Assembly: GCF_008123515.1 (NCBI RefSeq)
Contig: NZ_VSSR01000008.1
Coordinates: 1-64,000, forward strand
Reading direction: 5' to 3'
DNA: 64,000 nt
Origin: Bradyrhizobium cytisi
GTDB taxonomy: Bacteria; Pseudomonadota; Alphaproteobacteria; Rhizobiales; Xanthobacteraceae
A program made the position numbers and the translations under genes. Under the pieces are notes generated by a model, which was not told the DNA's origin, did no database searches, and was given only the letters and a program-made list of their open reading frames with translations. Below, in pieces: positions 8,863-17,145 of this stretch. Positions within the stretch are counted from its first letter, which is position 1, and every line of letters starts with the position of its first letter.

Positions 8863-10524
8863 TTACGCCTTCACCGCCGGCACAAAATCCTTGCCGACCG
8901 ACATCGCGCGCGGATCAATGATGCAATGGAGGATCGACGGCTTGCCCGAGGCAAGCGCCCGCTCGAACGCCGGCGCGAACTCTTCGGTGCGCTCGACCCG
9001 CTCGCCATGGCCGCCGAACGCCTTCGCGTACATCGCGAAGTCGGGGTTCTTGAGCTGGGTGCCGACGATGCGACCGGGATAGTCGCGCTCCTGGTGCATG
9101 CGAATGGTGCCGTATTGCGAATTGTCGACGACGATGACGACCAGCGGCGCATCGTACTGCACGGCGGTCGCGAACTCCTGGCCGTTCATCAGGAAGCAGC
9201 CGTCGCCGGCAAAGGCGACGACGACGCGGTCCGGAAACTGCCGTTTGGCGAGAACCGCCGCCGGCACGCCATAGCCCATCGAGCCCGAGGTCGGCGCGAG
9301 TTGCGACGCAAAGCTGTGGAAGCGGTGATGACGATGGATCCAGCCGGCATAATTGCCGGCGCCGTTGCAGACGATCGCGTCCTTCGGCAAGCGGTCGCGC
9401 AGCCAGGTCATGACCTGACCGTACTGGAACGTGCCCGGCAGCTCGCGCGCCTTGTCGGTCCAGGCGAGGTAATCGGCATGGGCCTTGGCGGCCTCGCCCT
9501 TCCAGGCAACTGAGCCTGCGGGCTTCAGCGTCTCGACGGCGGCAGCGAACGCGGCCGGCGTCGCCTGGATCGCAAGCTCCGGCTGATAGATGCGGCCGAG
9601 CTCCTCGGAGCCCGGATGCACGTGGATCAGCTTCTGCTGCGGCGTCGGAATGTCGAGCAGCGTGTAGGACGAGGACGGCATCTCCGACATGCGGCCGCCG
9701 ATGAGCAGAACAACATCGGCGTTGTCGATGCGCGCCTTCAGGCCCGGGCTCGGTCCGATGCCGAGATCGCCGGCATAGTGAGAATGATCGGCGTCGATCA
9801 GCGACGCCCGGCGGAACGAGGTCGCGACCGGCAGGTCGAACCGTTCGGCAAAGCGCGCGATGCTTTTGGTGGCTTCATCGGTCCAGCGCGAGCCGCCGAG
9901 GATGACCAGCGGCGCCTTGGCGCTCGCAAGCATCGCACCGACCTGCTCGATGTCGGCGGGCGCGGGCCAGCTCACCGCCGGCTCGATGCGCATGGCATCG
10001 GCAACAGCGGCGGTCTCGGTCAGCATGTTCTCCGGCAGCGCGATCACCACCGGACCCGGACGGCCCTGCATGGCGACACGAAAGGCGCGCGCGACCAGCT
10101 CGGGAATGCGGTCGGGACGATCGATCTCGACCGCCCATTTCGCCATGGAGCCGAACACCGCCTTGTAATCGAGCTCCTGAAACGCCTCGCGCTCGCGCAT
10201 GCCGGTGTCGACCTGGCCGACGAACAGGATCATCGGCGTCGAATCCTGCATCGCGATGTGGACGCCGTGGCTGGCGTTGGTCGCACCGGGGCCGCGGGTG
10301 ACGAAGCAGACACCGGGCCGGCCGGTGAGCTTGCCATAGGCTTCCGCCATCATCGCGGCACCACCTTCGGCGCGGCAGATCACGACGTCGATCGGGCTGT
10401 CATGCAGCGCGTCGAGTGCCGCGAGGTAGCTCTCGCCCGGCACGCAGGTGACGCGATCGACGCCTTGGGCGACGAGCTGATCGATCAGGATCTGGCCCCC
10501 GGTGCGAGTGTTGCGAATGGTCAT
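8863..10524 (-). CDS. Thiamine-diphosphate-binding enzyme, acetolactate synthase / benzoylformate decarboxylase-like
   Basis: A 553-residue full-length ThDP enzyme with PYR, central and PP domains. The PYR domain has the activating glutamate in CRAEGGAAMMAEAYG and the TRGPGATNASHG loop. The PP domain has the Mg-ThDP motif from FAGDGCFLMNG to VVVDNSQYGT. It resembles the catabolic 2-oxo-acid decarboxylase/carboligase branch of acetolactate-synthase-like enzymes, and no regulatory small-subunit gene is present. It lies between the hydroxyacid dehydrogenase and DadA-like genes. Its presence together with a separate two-subunit ThDP decarboxylase in one operon is unusual. Confidence 0.88.
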   Translation of the reverse strand: MTIRNTRTGGQILIDQLVAQGVDRVTCVPGESYLAALDALHDSPIDVVICRAEGGAAMMAEAYGKLTGRPGVCFVTRGPGATNASHGVHIAMQDSTPMILFVGQVDTGMREREAFQELDYKAVFGSMAKWAVEIDRPDRIPELVARAFRVAMQGRPGPVVIALPENMLTETAAVADAMRIEPAVSWPAPADIEQVGAMLASAKAPLVILGGSRWTDEATKSIARFAERFDLPVATSFRRASLIDADHSHYAGDLGIGPSPGLKARIDNADVVLLIGGRMSEMPSSSYTLLDIPTPQQKLIHVHPGSEELGRIYQPELAIQATPAAFAAAVETLKPAGSVAWKGEAAKAHADYLAWTDKARELPGTFQYGQVMTWLRDRLPKDAIVCNGAGNYAGWIHRHHRFHSFASQLAPTSGSMGYGVPAAVLAKRQFPDRVVVAFAGDGCFLMNGQEFATAVQYDAPLVVIVVDNSQYGTIRMHQERDYPGRIVGTQLKNPDFAMYAKAFGGHGERVERTEEFAPAFERALASGKPSILHCIIDPRAMSVGKDFVPAVKA

Positions 10525-10640
10525 GACAGCTCCTCACGCAAGTTTTGTTCGAGGTGGCGTAGGACACGCGGACGGAGCGCGCAAGTTCGAAAGGCTGCTC
10601 GGACCCTGCGCAGGCATCATGCCCGTCCCTGATGTTTGCA

Positions 10641-11558
10641 CTACCCGCCACTCGCGATGATGCGGCGGCAATGATCGAGCGCTGCGCCGATGAGATTGTC
10701 GCTCGCCTCGGGCGTGCGGAACGCCGAGTGCGCCGACAGCGTCACGTTCGGCAGTTTTGTCAGCGCATGACCCGATGGCAGCGGCTCGACGGTGAAAACG
10801 TCGAGGCCGGCATGCGCAATGTGGCCTGAGCGCAGCGCCTCTAACATCGCGTCCTCGTCGACCACGGCGCCGCGCGCGGTGTTGATCAGAATGCTGCCGG
10901 GACGCATCTGCGCGATGCGCTCGCGTGACAGAAAACCCTTGGTCTCGTCGTTGAGCAGGAGATGCAGCGAGATGACATGGCTCTCGGCGAGCAGCTTCTC
11001 CAGCGGCACGAACGCGACGCCCGGATGCGTCTTCGGCGTCCTGTTCCAGGCCATCACCTTCATGCCGCAGCCCGCCGCCATGCGCGCGGCTTCCGCGGCG
11101 ATGCCGCCGAAGCCGATCAGGCCGAGCGTCTTGCCGGTGAGCTGCACCGCGTCGCGACGCAGCCAGTTGCCCTCGCGCATGCCGCGATCCATCTCGCCAA
11201 AACTCTTGGCGGACGCCCACATCAACGCGATCGCGCATTCGGCCACAGCAGTATCGCCATACCCCTTGATGGTGTGCACGGAGATGCCGTGCTGGCCAAG
11301 CTCTTCCGGGTTCATGTAGCTGCGCGCGCCGGTGCCGAGGAAGACGACATGCTTCAGCGCCTTGCACGTCGCGGCAATCGGCGTCGGCACCGCGGTGTGG
11401 TCGACGATCATGATCTCGGCATCGCCAAGCAGGCCGGGCAGATCGTCGGGCTTGATCGAAGGATTGCGGTTGATGCCAACCGGCAGCTTCTGCGAGGCCA
11501 GCAGCTTGTCGGTCACCGCCGCCAGGGTCTCGTTCGCATCAACGAAAACAGCACGCAC
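10641..11558 (-). CDS. D-2-hydroxyacid dehydrogenase (NAD-dependent)
   Basis: A 305-residue enzyme of the D-isomer-specific 2-hydroxyacid dehydrogenase family. The NAD-binding motif is LGLIGFGGIAAEAARMA; the catalytic Arg, Glu and His lie in NTARGAVVDED, FTVEPLPSG and LSAHSAFRTPE. I start it at the GTG at 11558, where ggggag precedes at 7-8 bases; the open frame upstream to 11912 lacks family similarity and overlaps the divergent gene. It is the first gene of the long minus-strand catabolic run and would interconvert a 2-oxo acid and a D-2-hydroxy acid. Confidence 0.87.
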   Translation of the reverse strand: MRAVFVDANETLAAVTDKLLASQKLPVGINRNPSIKPDDLPGLLGDAEIMIVDHTAVPTPIAATCKALKHVVFLGTGARSYMNPEELGQHGISVHTIKGYGDTAVAECAIALMWASAKSFGEMDRGMREGNWLRRDAVQLTGKTLGLIGFGGIAAEAARMAAGCGMKVMAWNRTPKTHPGVAFVPLEKLLAESHVISLHLLLNDETKGFLSRERIAQMRPGSILINTARGAVVDEDAMLEALRSGHIAHAGLDVFTVEPLPSGHALTKLPNVTLSAHSAFRTPEASDNLIGAALDHCRRIIASGG

Positions 11559-11686
11559 TGACGTTCTCCCCTCAATCCCGACACCCGCGGACCGGCCCTC
11601 ATCCAGCGCGGCACCACGAAGTTTTCTCTTGTTTTGCCAACGGATTAGACTCAGGTCTGCCTCATCGATCAAAACGCCGGCAGGGC

Positions 11687-11703
11687 TGCAATACCATATT
11701 GCA
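11687..11703. promoter_or_regulatory. Candidate operator palindrome in divergent promoter region
   Basis: TGCAATA-cca-TATTGCA is a perfect 7-bp inverted repeat, in an AT-rich stretch between the divergent hydroxyacid dehydrogenase and binding-protein genes (starts at 11558 and 11773). Its size and position fit a dimeric repressor site, possibly for the FCD-type GntR encoded at 6119-6823. The link to that protein is inference. Confidence 0.45.
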
Positions 11704-11772
11704 TTATGCTCTGAATACAGAAATAGTCGACGGGCCGGAGTTGATGATCCCCATTCCCCAGGAGCACTGCCC

Positions 11773-12609
11773 ATGAACCGCAGGGACGCACTCACCACCG
11801 TCGCGCTGGCGGGCGCCGCAATGGCCGCGACCGCTTCGGCCAAGGCGGACACGGCACCGACCTCCACGCTCGACCGCATCAAGAAGAGCGGCGTGCTGCG
11901 CATCGCGGTCATCGCCGGCCAGGATCCCTATTTCCACAAGGACCTCGCGACCAATCAGTGGTCGGGCGCCTGCATTGACATGGCGACCGACATCGCTGGC
12001 AAGTTAGGGGCCAAGGTCGAGATGCTGGAATCGACCTGGGGCAACCAGATCCTCGACCTGCAGGCCGACAAGGTCGACCTCGCCTTCGCCGTGAACCCGA
12101 CGCCGGAGCGTTCGCTCGTCATCGACTTCTCGACCCCGATCCTGGTGCACTCCTTCACCGTCATCACCAAGAAGGGGTTTGCCAAGCCGCAGACCTGGGC
12201 CGATCTCAACAAGCCCGAGGTCAAGATCGCCGTCGACATCGGCTCGACGCACGAGACCATCGCGCGCCGCTACTGCCCGAAGGCGAACATTCTCGGCTTC
12301 AAGACGCGCGACGAGGCGATCCTCGCGGTATCGACCGGCCGCGCCGACTGCAACGTCTCGCTGGCGGTGCTATCGATCTTCACGCTGAAGAAGAATCCGA
12401 CGCTTGGCGAGCTCGCGATCCCGCGGCCGATCCTGACGCTGCCGACCAATCTCGGCATCCGCGCCGAAGCCGATCGCCGCTACAAGGATTTCCTCAGCGC
12501 CTGGGCCGACTACAACCGTTCGCTTGGCCAGACCCGCGAATGGCTGCTGAAGGCCTATGAAACCGTCGGCCTCAGCGCTGACGACATTCCGGGCGAAGTG
12601 CAGTTCTGA
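11773..12609 (+). CDS. ABC transporter substrate-binding protein, amino-acid type (SBP family 3)
   Basis: A 278-residue periplasmic binding protein. The N terminus MNRRDALTTVALAG has a twin-arginine look and is followed by an alanine-rich segment ending near ASAKA. The mature protein has the family-3 pattern LDRIKKSGVLRIAV, then WSGACIDMATDIAGKLGAKV and DLAFAVNPTPERSLVIDFSTP, which resembles the polar amino acid binding proteins HisJ/GlnH. The ATG at 11773 is preceded by aggag at 8 bases. It is divergent from the catabolic operon and no permease follows, so it probably works with membrane components encoded elsewhere. Confidence 0.9.
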   Translation: MNRRDALTTVALAGAAMAATASAKADTAPTSTLDRIKKSGVLRIAVIAGQDPYFHKDLATNQWSGACIDMATDIAGKLGAKVEMLESTWGNQILDLQADKVDLAFAVNPTPERSLVIDFSTPILVHSFTVITKKGFAKPQTWADLNKPEVKIAVDIGSTHETIARRYCPKANILGFKTRDEAILAVSTGRADCNVSLAVLSIFTLKKNPTLGELAIPRPILTLPTNLGIRAEADRRYKDFLSAWADYNRSLGQTREWLLKAYETVGLSADDIPGEVQF

Positions 12610-12853
12610 TCGATCATGATGCAAGGGACGTCTTCAGCCGCGCAGTGAACGCCTGAAGGGGTCTTGAGCCGGTTTCACGAGACACATTAACGGGGATGCC
12701 CTGAGCAAACCGGGACGCTGATATGCGCCCTGCCTTACGTGGCGCTTCCGGAGTTGACGCGGACCGATGCTGGTTTAAGTACAATAGATAAAGACTGCAG
12801 GGGTGGCGACGTTTGCCGGGCTGGTTCCCCTCGACGCCACCATTGCAGGACAC

Positions 12854-14170
12854 ATGACGACCTCGCCCCACGCGACCTCGCCAAGCACGACGTCGAACTC
12901 GGCTTCCGCACCCCCTCATCTCGCCATCGTCCTGTTCTCGCTCGCGATGGGCGGCTTTGCGATCGGGACCACCGAATTCGCATCGATGAGCCTGCTGCCG
13001 TTTTTCGCGGCTGACCTTCATATCGACGAGCCGACCGCCGGACACGCGATCAGCGCCTACGCGCTCGGCGTGGTGCTAGGTGCGCCGCTGATTGCCGTAC
13101 TCGGCGCGCGGTTCGCCCGGCGCACGCAATTGCTGGCGCTGATGGCCGTGTTCGCGCTCGGCAACGCCCTCACCGCGCTTGCACCGGGCTTCGGCTGGAT
13201 GGTCGCGGCCCGCTTTCTCTCAGGCCTGCCCCACGGCGCCTATTTCGGCGTCGCCGCGCTGGTTGCGGCCTCGCTCGTACCCCAACATCGCCGCTCGCGG
13301 GCGGTCGGCCAGGTGATGCTCGGCCTGACCGTCGCCACCATCATCGGCGTGCCCCTGGCCAACCTGATCGGCCAGGCAGTGGGCTGGCGCGCGAGCTTTG
13401 GCCTCGTGTCGGTGCTGGCGCTGCTCACGATGCTGCTCTGTGCACTGTTCGCGCCGCGCGACCGGGCTGGCCGGTCGAATCCGCTGCGCGAGCTCGGCGC
13501 GCTCAGAAGCGGCCGTGTCTGGATCACGCTGGCGATCAGCGCCATCGGCTTTGGCGGCATGTTCGCCGTCTACACCTATCTGGCGACGACCTTGATCGAG
13601 GTCACCAAGGTCAGCACCGAGGTCATTCCGTTCTTTCTCGCGATCTTCGGTATCGGCGCCACGCTCGGCAATCTGTTCGTGCCGCGCTTCGCCGACCGCG
13701 CGCTGATGCCCACCGCGGGCGTCATCCTGCTGTTCGCAGCCGTCGCGCTGCTGGCGTTTCCGCTCGCGGCCGGCAATCCCTGGCTGCTTGCGATCGACAT
13801 TTTCGCGATCGGCGCCAGCGTCGCGCTCGGTGCGGTGCTGCAGACGCGACTGATGGACGTCGCGGGAGACGCACAGGCGCTCGCCGCCGCGCTCAACCAT
13901 TCGGCGTTCAACACCGCCAATGCGCTCGGCCCATTCCTCGGCGGCCTCGCCATTCGCCAGGGGCTCGGCTGGACCTCCACCGGCCCCGTCGGCGCCGCGC
14001 TGGCGCTTCTCGGCTTTCTGATCTGGATCGTCGCGTATCGTGACAAGGGGCCCGCTCTCGTCGCGCATGGCAGTGGCGCTGCGCGCGACGATGCTCCCGT
14101 GAGGCCAGCACCGCCGCTGGCGCCGGATCTCCGCAGCCGCTCTGATGCTCCCAAGGACCCGGTGGCTTGA
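12854..14170 (+). CDS. MFS transporter (AraJ/YdhP-type efflux permease)
   Basis: A 438-residue major facilitator protein with about 12 membrane segments. The first helix region contains the GFAIGTTEFASM motif typical of the AraJ/YdhP/NepI group of sugar or drug exporters. The motif-A region is seen as LGARFARRTQLLALM, and a long hydrophilic tail follows the last helix. I start it at the ATG at 12854 (agga 6 bases upstream) instead of the GTG at 12803. The gene stands alone, 244 bases after the binding-protein gene, with no regulator beside it. The substrate is unknown. Confidence 0.88.
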   Translation: MTTSPHATSPSTTSNSASAPPHLAIVLFSLAMGGFAIGTTEFASMSLLPFFAADLHIDEPTAGHAISAYALGVVLGAPLIAVLGARFARRTQLLALMAVFALGNALTALAPGFGWMVAARFLSGLPHGAYFGVAALVAASLVPQHRRSRAVGQVMLGLTVATIIGVPLANLIGQAVGWRASFGLVSVLALLTMLLCALFAPRDRAGRSNPLRELGALRSGRVWITLAISAIGFGGMFAVYTYLATTLIEVTKVSTEVIPFFLAIFGIGATLGNLFVPRFADRALMPTAGVILLFAAVALLAFPLAAGNPWLLAIDIFAIGASVALGAVLQTRLMDVAGDAQALAAALNHSAFNTANALGPFLGGLAIRQGLGWTSTGPVGAALALLGFLIWIVAYRDKGPALVAHGSGAARDDAPVRPAPPLAPDLRSRSDAPKDPVA

Positions 14171-14185
14171 CGGATCGCAACGCGC

Positions 14186-14344
14186 TCAGAACAGAGCCGC
14201 GTTGAAAGCCTGTCCGTAGATCATCGCCGCCACGAGCGAGACCAGCAGGCCCGCGCCCGAGAAGATCACCAGGATCTTCAGAGTCTCGACGTCAAGATTA
14301 GTTCCCGTCGCGCGGGATATTGCCTTTGCCAGTGCAGCCATCAT
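14186..14344 (-). CDS. Small single-pass membrane protein, uncharacterised
   Basis: A 52-residue protein (MMAALAKAISRATG...) with one hydrophobic helix, ILVIFSGAGLLVSLVAAM, near its middle. I prefer the ATG-ATG at 14344 because ggag precedes it by 6 bases; a longer frame reaches 14389 without a ribosome-binding site. It ends 15 bases from the convergent MFS gene. No known domain is apparent, but the good start signal and clean membrane segment argue that it is a real gene. Confidence 0.55.
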   Translation of the reverse strand: MMAALAKAISRATGTNLDVETLKILVIFSGAGLLVSLVAAMIYGQAFNAALF

Positions 14345-14529
14345 CGCCAGCTCCGAAGCCGGCCCTGCGGTCGCGGGGCCTGACTTCATCTAGCGCAGAT
14401 CGGCGCATCCGCCTGTGAAGCAGATTACAGGGGCGGCCCGGCTGTTAGCCCGCGCTAGTCGCGCGAGACTCGCGGCCCCGACGCTGGGTCAGGCGTCTCG
14501 AGTGGCTGTGGGAAGGTCAGCCATGTCGC

Positions 14530-15333
14530 CTAAAGATTCCCGACTTCGCGGCCGAGGTTCAGCTCAAAGTCGCCAGCGGTTCCAATGCCTCGCGCGCGCA
14601 GCCTCGGCATGCGCTCTGCCGCGCCTGGCCAGCCGAACGTCGTGAAGAAAGTGTCCTGTGTCGCCTGCAGCTGAGCGGGGTCCGGCAGCCCGTTCTGTTT
14701 GATCGTCGCTTTGCAGGTGCTCAGCGCCTGTTTGTCGAACGCCAGGATGCGCCGCACGAAATTCGCAACGAACTCATCAAGGTGGGCCTCGGGGATGGCG
14801 CGGTTGATCCAGCCGTATCGTTCGGCGGTCTCGGCATCGAAATCGTCGCTACCGAGGATGATCTCCATGGCGCGAGAGCGGCCCACCATGATAGGCAGGC
14901 GTTGAAGCGCCCCGCCGCCTGGGATGAGGCCGCATCCGACCTCTGGCTGGCCAAAGATCGCCTTTTCCTTGCTGGCAAAGCGAATGTCGCAGGCCAGGGT
15001 AAACTCGCTTCCACCGCCGCGCGCCCGGCCGCGGATCACTGCAATGCTGAGGACGTTACTATGAGCCAGCTTGGTGGCCGGTTCGATCCAGCGTGGCGCG
15101 CCGAACCGGCTGCGGGGCTCGGCCGTGCTGTAGTGAGCGATGAAGAAGTCGGGGTTGGCGCTCTCGAGGGTCACGACCTTCAGCGCATCGTCCGCGTCGA
15201 TCTCCTCCACCAGGTCATAGAACTCGTCGTAGGTGCGATCGTCGATCGCGTTGATCGGCGGGTTGTTGAAAGTCACGCGCCAATACCCCGGCGTGGACTT
15301 GTCGATGCTGATCCTGGTGGGGATGTCGCTCAT
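14530..15333 (-). CDS. Enoyl-CoA hydratase/isomerase family protein
   Basis: A 267-residue crotonase-fold protein. The oxyanion-hole segment is VIRGRARGGGSEFTLACDI, and FGQPEVGCGLIPGGG holds the glutamate and glycine loop of the active site. The C-terminal part is slightly divergent (GWPGAAERMPRLRARG). I chose the ATG at 15333 with agagg upstream. It lies 46 bases downstream of a quinone oxidoreductase gene on the same strand, under a nearby HxlR regulator. Many relatives of this branch act on unknown acyl-CoA or even non-CoA substrates, so the reaction stays open. Confidence 0.83.
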   Translation of the reverse strand: MSDIPTRISIDKSTPGYWRVTFNNPPINAIDDRTYDEFYDLVEEIDADDALKVVTLESANPDFFIAHYSTAEPRSRFGAPRWIEPATKLAHSNVLSIAVIRGRARGGGSEFTLACDIRFASKEKAIFGQPEVGCGLIPGGGALQRLPIMVGRSRAMEIILGSDDFDAETAERYGWINRAIPEAHLDEFVANFVRRILAFDKQALSTCKATIKQNGLPDPAQLQATQDTFFTTFGWPGAAERMPRLRARGIGTAGDFELNLGREVGNL

Positions 15334-15379
15334 GATTGCCTCTGTTCCGCGGACTTGTTGAACGAGCCGGAGCCTTGCC

Positions 15380-16372
15380 TCAGGGGACGATGACGAGCTT
15401 CCCACGCGTATGTCTGCCGGCTAGAATCTGGTAGGCGGCAGCGAGCTGATCGAGGCCATAGACCGCGCTCACGGAGGCGCGGATGGCGCCGGTGTCGATC
15501 AGGGCCGCGATCTCCGCCAGTTGAGCGCCGTCCGGCCGGGTGAGGGGGCCATGGAACTCCGCCTTGCGGGCGGCGGCGCGCTCGATGAACGGTCGAACGG
15601 CCGCCGAAGCTTGCTCGGCCACGGGAGGCGGGAAGCCGATTTCGCGATAGCTCTGGGCGTCGGCGGTGCGCACGAGGCCGACATAGCGGCCGCCTTCGCG
15701 CAGGGTGTCGATGCCACGCTCGGTCAGCGGACCGCACACACCGTCATAGACCACGTCGAACGGGCCGGCAGCCTCGAAGGATTCGGTTGTGTAGTCGATG
15801 GTGCGATCCGCTCCGAGCCCAGCCATGAACGTCTGGCTGTCCGGTCCGCCCGTCGCAACGACGTAGGCCCCCAGGTGCTTAGCGAGCTGGATGGCGAAGG
15901 CGCCGACGCCGCCTGCCCCTGCCTGGATCAAGATGCTTTCGCCGGCCTTGAGCCGCGCGCGCTCCACAAATGCCTGCCAGGTGGTCAAGGCGACGGTCGG
16001 TAGGCTCGCCGCCTCCTCGAAGGACAGGGTGCGCGGCTTGTGGGCCAGGAGATTGAGTGGAGCGGCTGCGCGCTCGGCATAGGCGCCGGGACGCCGGTTA
16101 GGCAGGCGGGCGTAAACCTCGTCACCTGCCTTGAACGCCCCGCCAGGGGGCGCGGAGACAACAACGCCCGCGACGTCGTAGCCCATCACCTGCGGAAACG
16201 TGAATGGAAAGGCGGCATGGAACAGACCCTGGCGCATGGCGACCTCGACGGGATTCGCACCGGCGGCCCGGACCTCGAGCAGCGCCTCGTCGGCGCCCGG
16301 GACGGGGTCGCCGACCTCCCCGTAGCTGACCACCGAATTGTCGCCATAGCCGGTGATATACGCTGCCCGCAT
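15380..16372 (-). CDS. NADP-dependent quinone oxidoreductase / zinc-free alcohol dehydrogenase family
   Basis: A 330-residue medium-chain dehydrogenase of the quinone oxidoreductase (QOR) branch. The N-terminal GroES-like domain has GANPVEVAMRQG and MGYDVAGVV; the nucleotide-binding motif is IQAGAGGVGAFAIQLAKHLG. The cysteine cluster of zinc alcohol dehydrogenases is absent, as in QOR. Such enzymes reduce quinones, enones or aldehydes with NADPH. The gene is 102 bases downstream of an HxlR regulator gene; HxlR/QorR-type proteins often control enzymes of this kind in response to electrophiles. Confidence 0.87.
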   Translation of the reverse strand: MRAAYITGYGDNSVVSYGEVGDPVPGADEALLEVRAAGANPVEVAMRQGLFHAAFPFTFPQVMGYDVAGVVVSAPPGGAFKAGDEVYARLPNRRPGAYAERAAAPLNLLAHKPRTLSFEEAASLPTVALTTWQAFVERARLKAGESILIQAGAGGVGAFAIQLAKHLGAYVVATGGPDSQTFMAGLGADRTIDYTTESFEAAGPFDVVYDGVCGPLTERGIDTLREGGRYVGLVRTADAQSYREIGFPPPVAEQASAAVRPFIERAAARKAEFHGPLTRPDGAQLAEIAALIDTGAIRASVSAVYGLDQLAAAYQILAGRHTRGKLVIVP

Positions 16373-16474
16373 TTCATTCTCCTCGCGCTAGGTCGTCCGA
16401 CCAGTTAGTCTCATTATTGAACTTTTATGCGCATGAATGAATGTTGACAAGCCCCGTCACGGCGCCGGCGTGAA

Positions 16475-16951
16475 CTAGAGGTTGTCGGCCCGAGCCTTCT
16501 GCTTGCCCGTGGCGCGCCGGCGCAAGCGAAAATCCGCAAGCTTGATCTCGCGCCCACGGGAGGAGCGGACCTTTATCGGCTCCAGTTCGCTGCCGTCGAT
16601 GCCGTCAAGCATTCGAATAGGGGGCGGATCGGGCCGGAACAGCCATCGGTCGCCCCATTGGCGGAGTGCGATGATAGTCGCAAAGAGATCCTCGCCCATT
16701 TCGGTCAGAACGTACTCGTGCCGCCGCGCTTCCTCGGCGATCGGCCGGCGTTCGAGAATGCCGCAGACGACGAGTTTCTTCAGTCTCGCGGTCAGCAGGT
16801 TCCGCGAGATCTCCAGCTCCTTCTGGAAATCGTCGAATCGGGTCGTGCCCCCAAAGGCTTGGCGCAGGATCATCAAACTGCCCCAGTCGCCAATGACGTC
16901 AACGGAGCGGGCCATGGGGCACTCTTCCGAGGCCCAACTTTTCCGCTGCAT
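16475..16951 (-). CDS. HxlR family transcriptional regulator
   Basis: A 158-residue winged-helix regulator. It opens with CPMARSVDVIGDWGSLMILR, continues RFDDFQKELEISRNLLTARL and has the wing RRHEYVLTEMGEDLF, all hallmarks of HxlR. An N-terminal cysteine (SEECPMA), a redox or electrophile sensor in several family members, is present. The ATG at 16951 follows aaggag at ideal spacing; the longer open frame to 17287 is not needed. It precedes the QOR and crotonase genes on the same strand and is probably their regulator. Confidence 0.88.
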   Translation of the reverse strand: MQRKSWASEECPMARSVDVIGDWGSLMILRQAFGGTTRFDDFQKELEISRNLLTARLKKLVVCGILERRPIAEEARRHEYVLTEMGEDLFATIIALRQWGDRWLFRPDPPPIRMLDGIDGSELEPIKVRSSRGREIKLADFRLRRRATGKQKARADNL

Positions 16952-17145
16952 GGACTGATCTCCTTCGCCGGTGTCGCCTGGGCAGGAATTAAAGCCCGAT
17001 GCGATAACCGACAAGTTTGCCACAAACTCCTGCAGGCGTCTCTCCACAGGGAGGATGCCCGCGAAGATGTGGCGATCCGAATGCGAGGTCATCTGGTCAG
17101 GCCGGGGGTCCAGTTCAACGCCGATTGACAGTTTGAGTACGGCAC

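Noticed and set aside
11332..11772. N-terminal extension of the family-3 binding protein
   Set aside because: The open frame continues 147 codons upstream, but the signal-peptide-like start with aggag at 11773 is clearly the real one.
12660..12700. A parS-like sequence, ggtttcacgagacaca
   Set aside because: It matches the tgtttcacgtgaaaca form at only 13 of 16 positions and breaks the palindrome centre; no parAB or replication gene is near.
12614..13045. A 143-codon minus-strand frame between the binding-protein and MFS genes
   Set aside because: It runs into the start of the MFS gene, is arginine-rich and shows no domain or ribosome-binding site.
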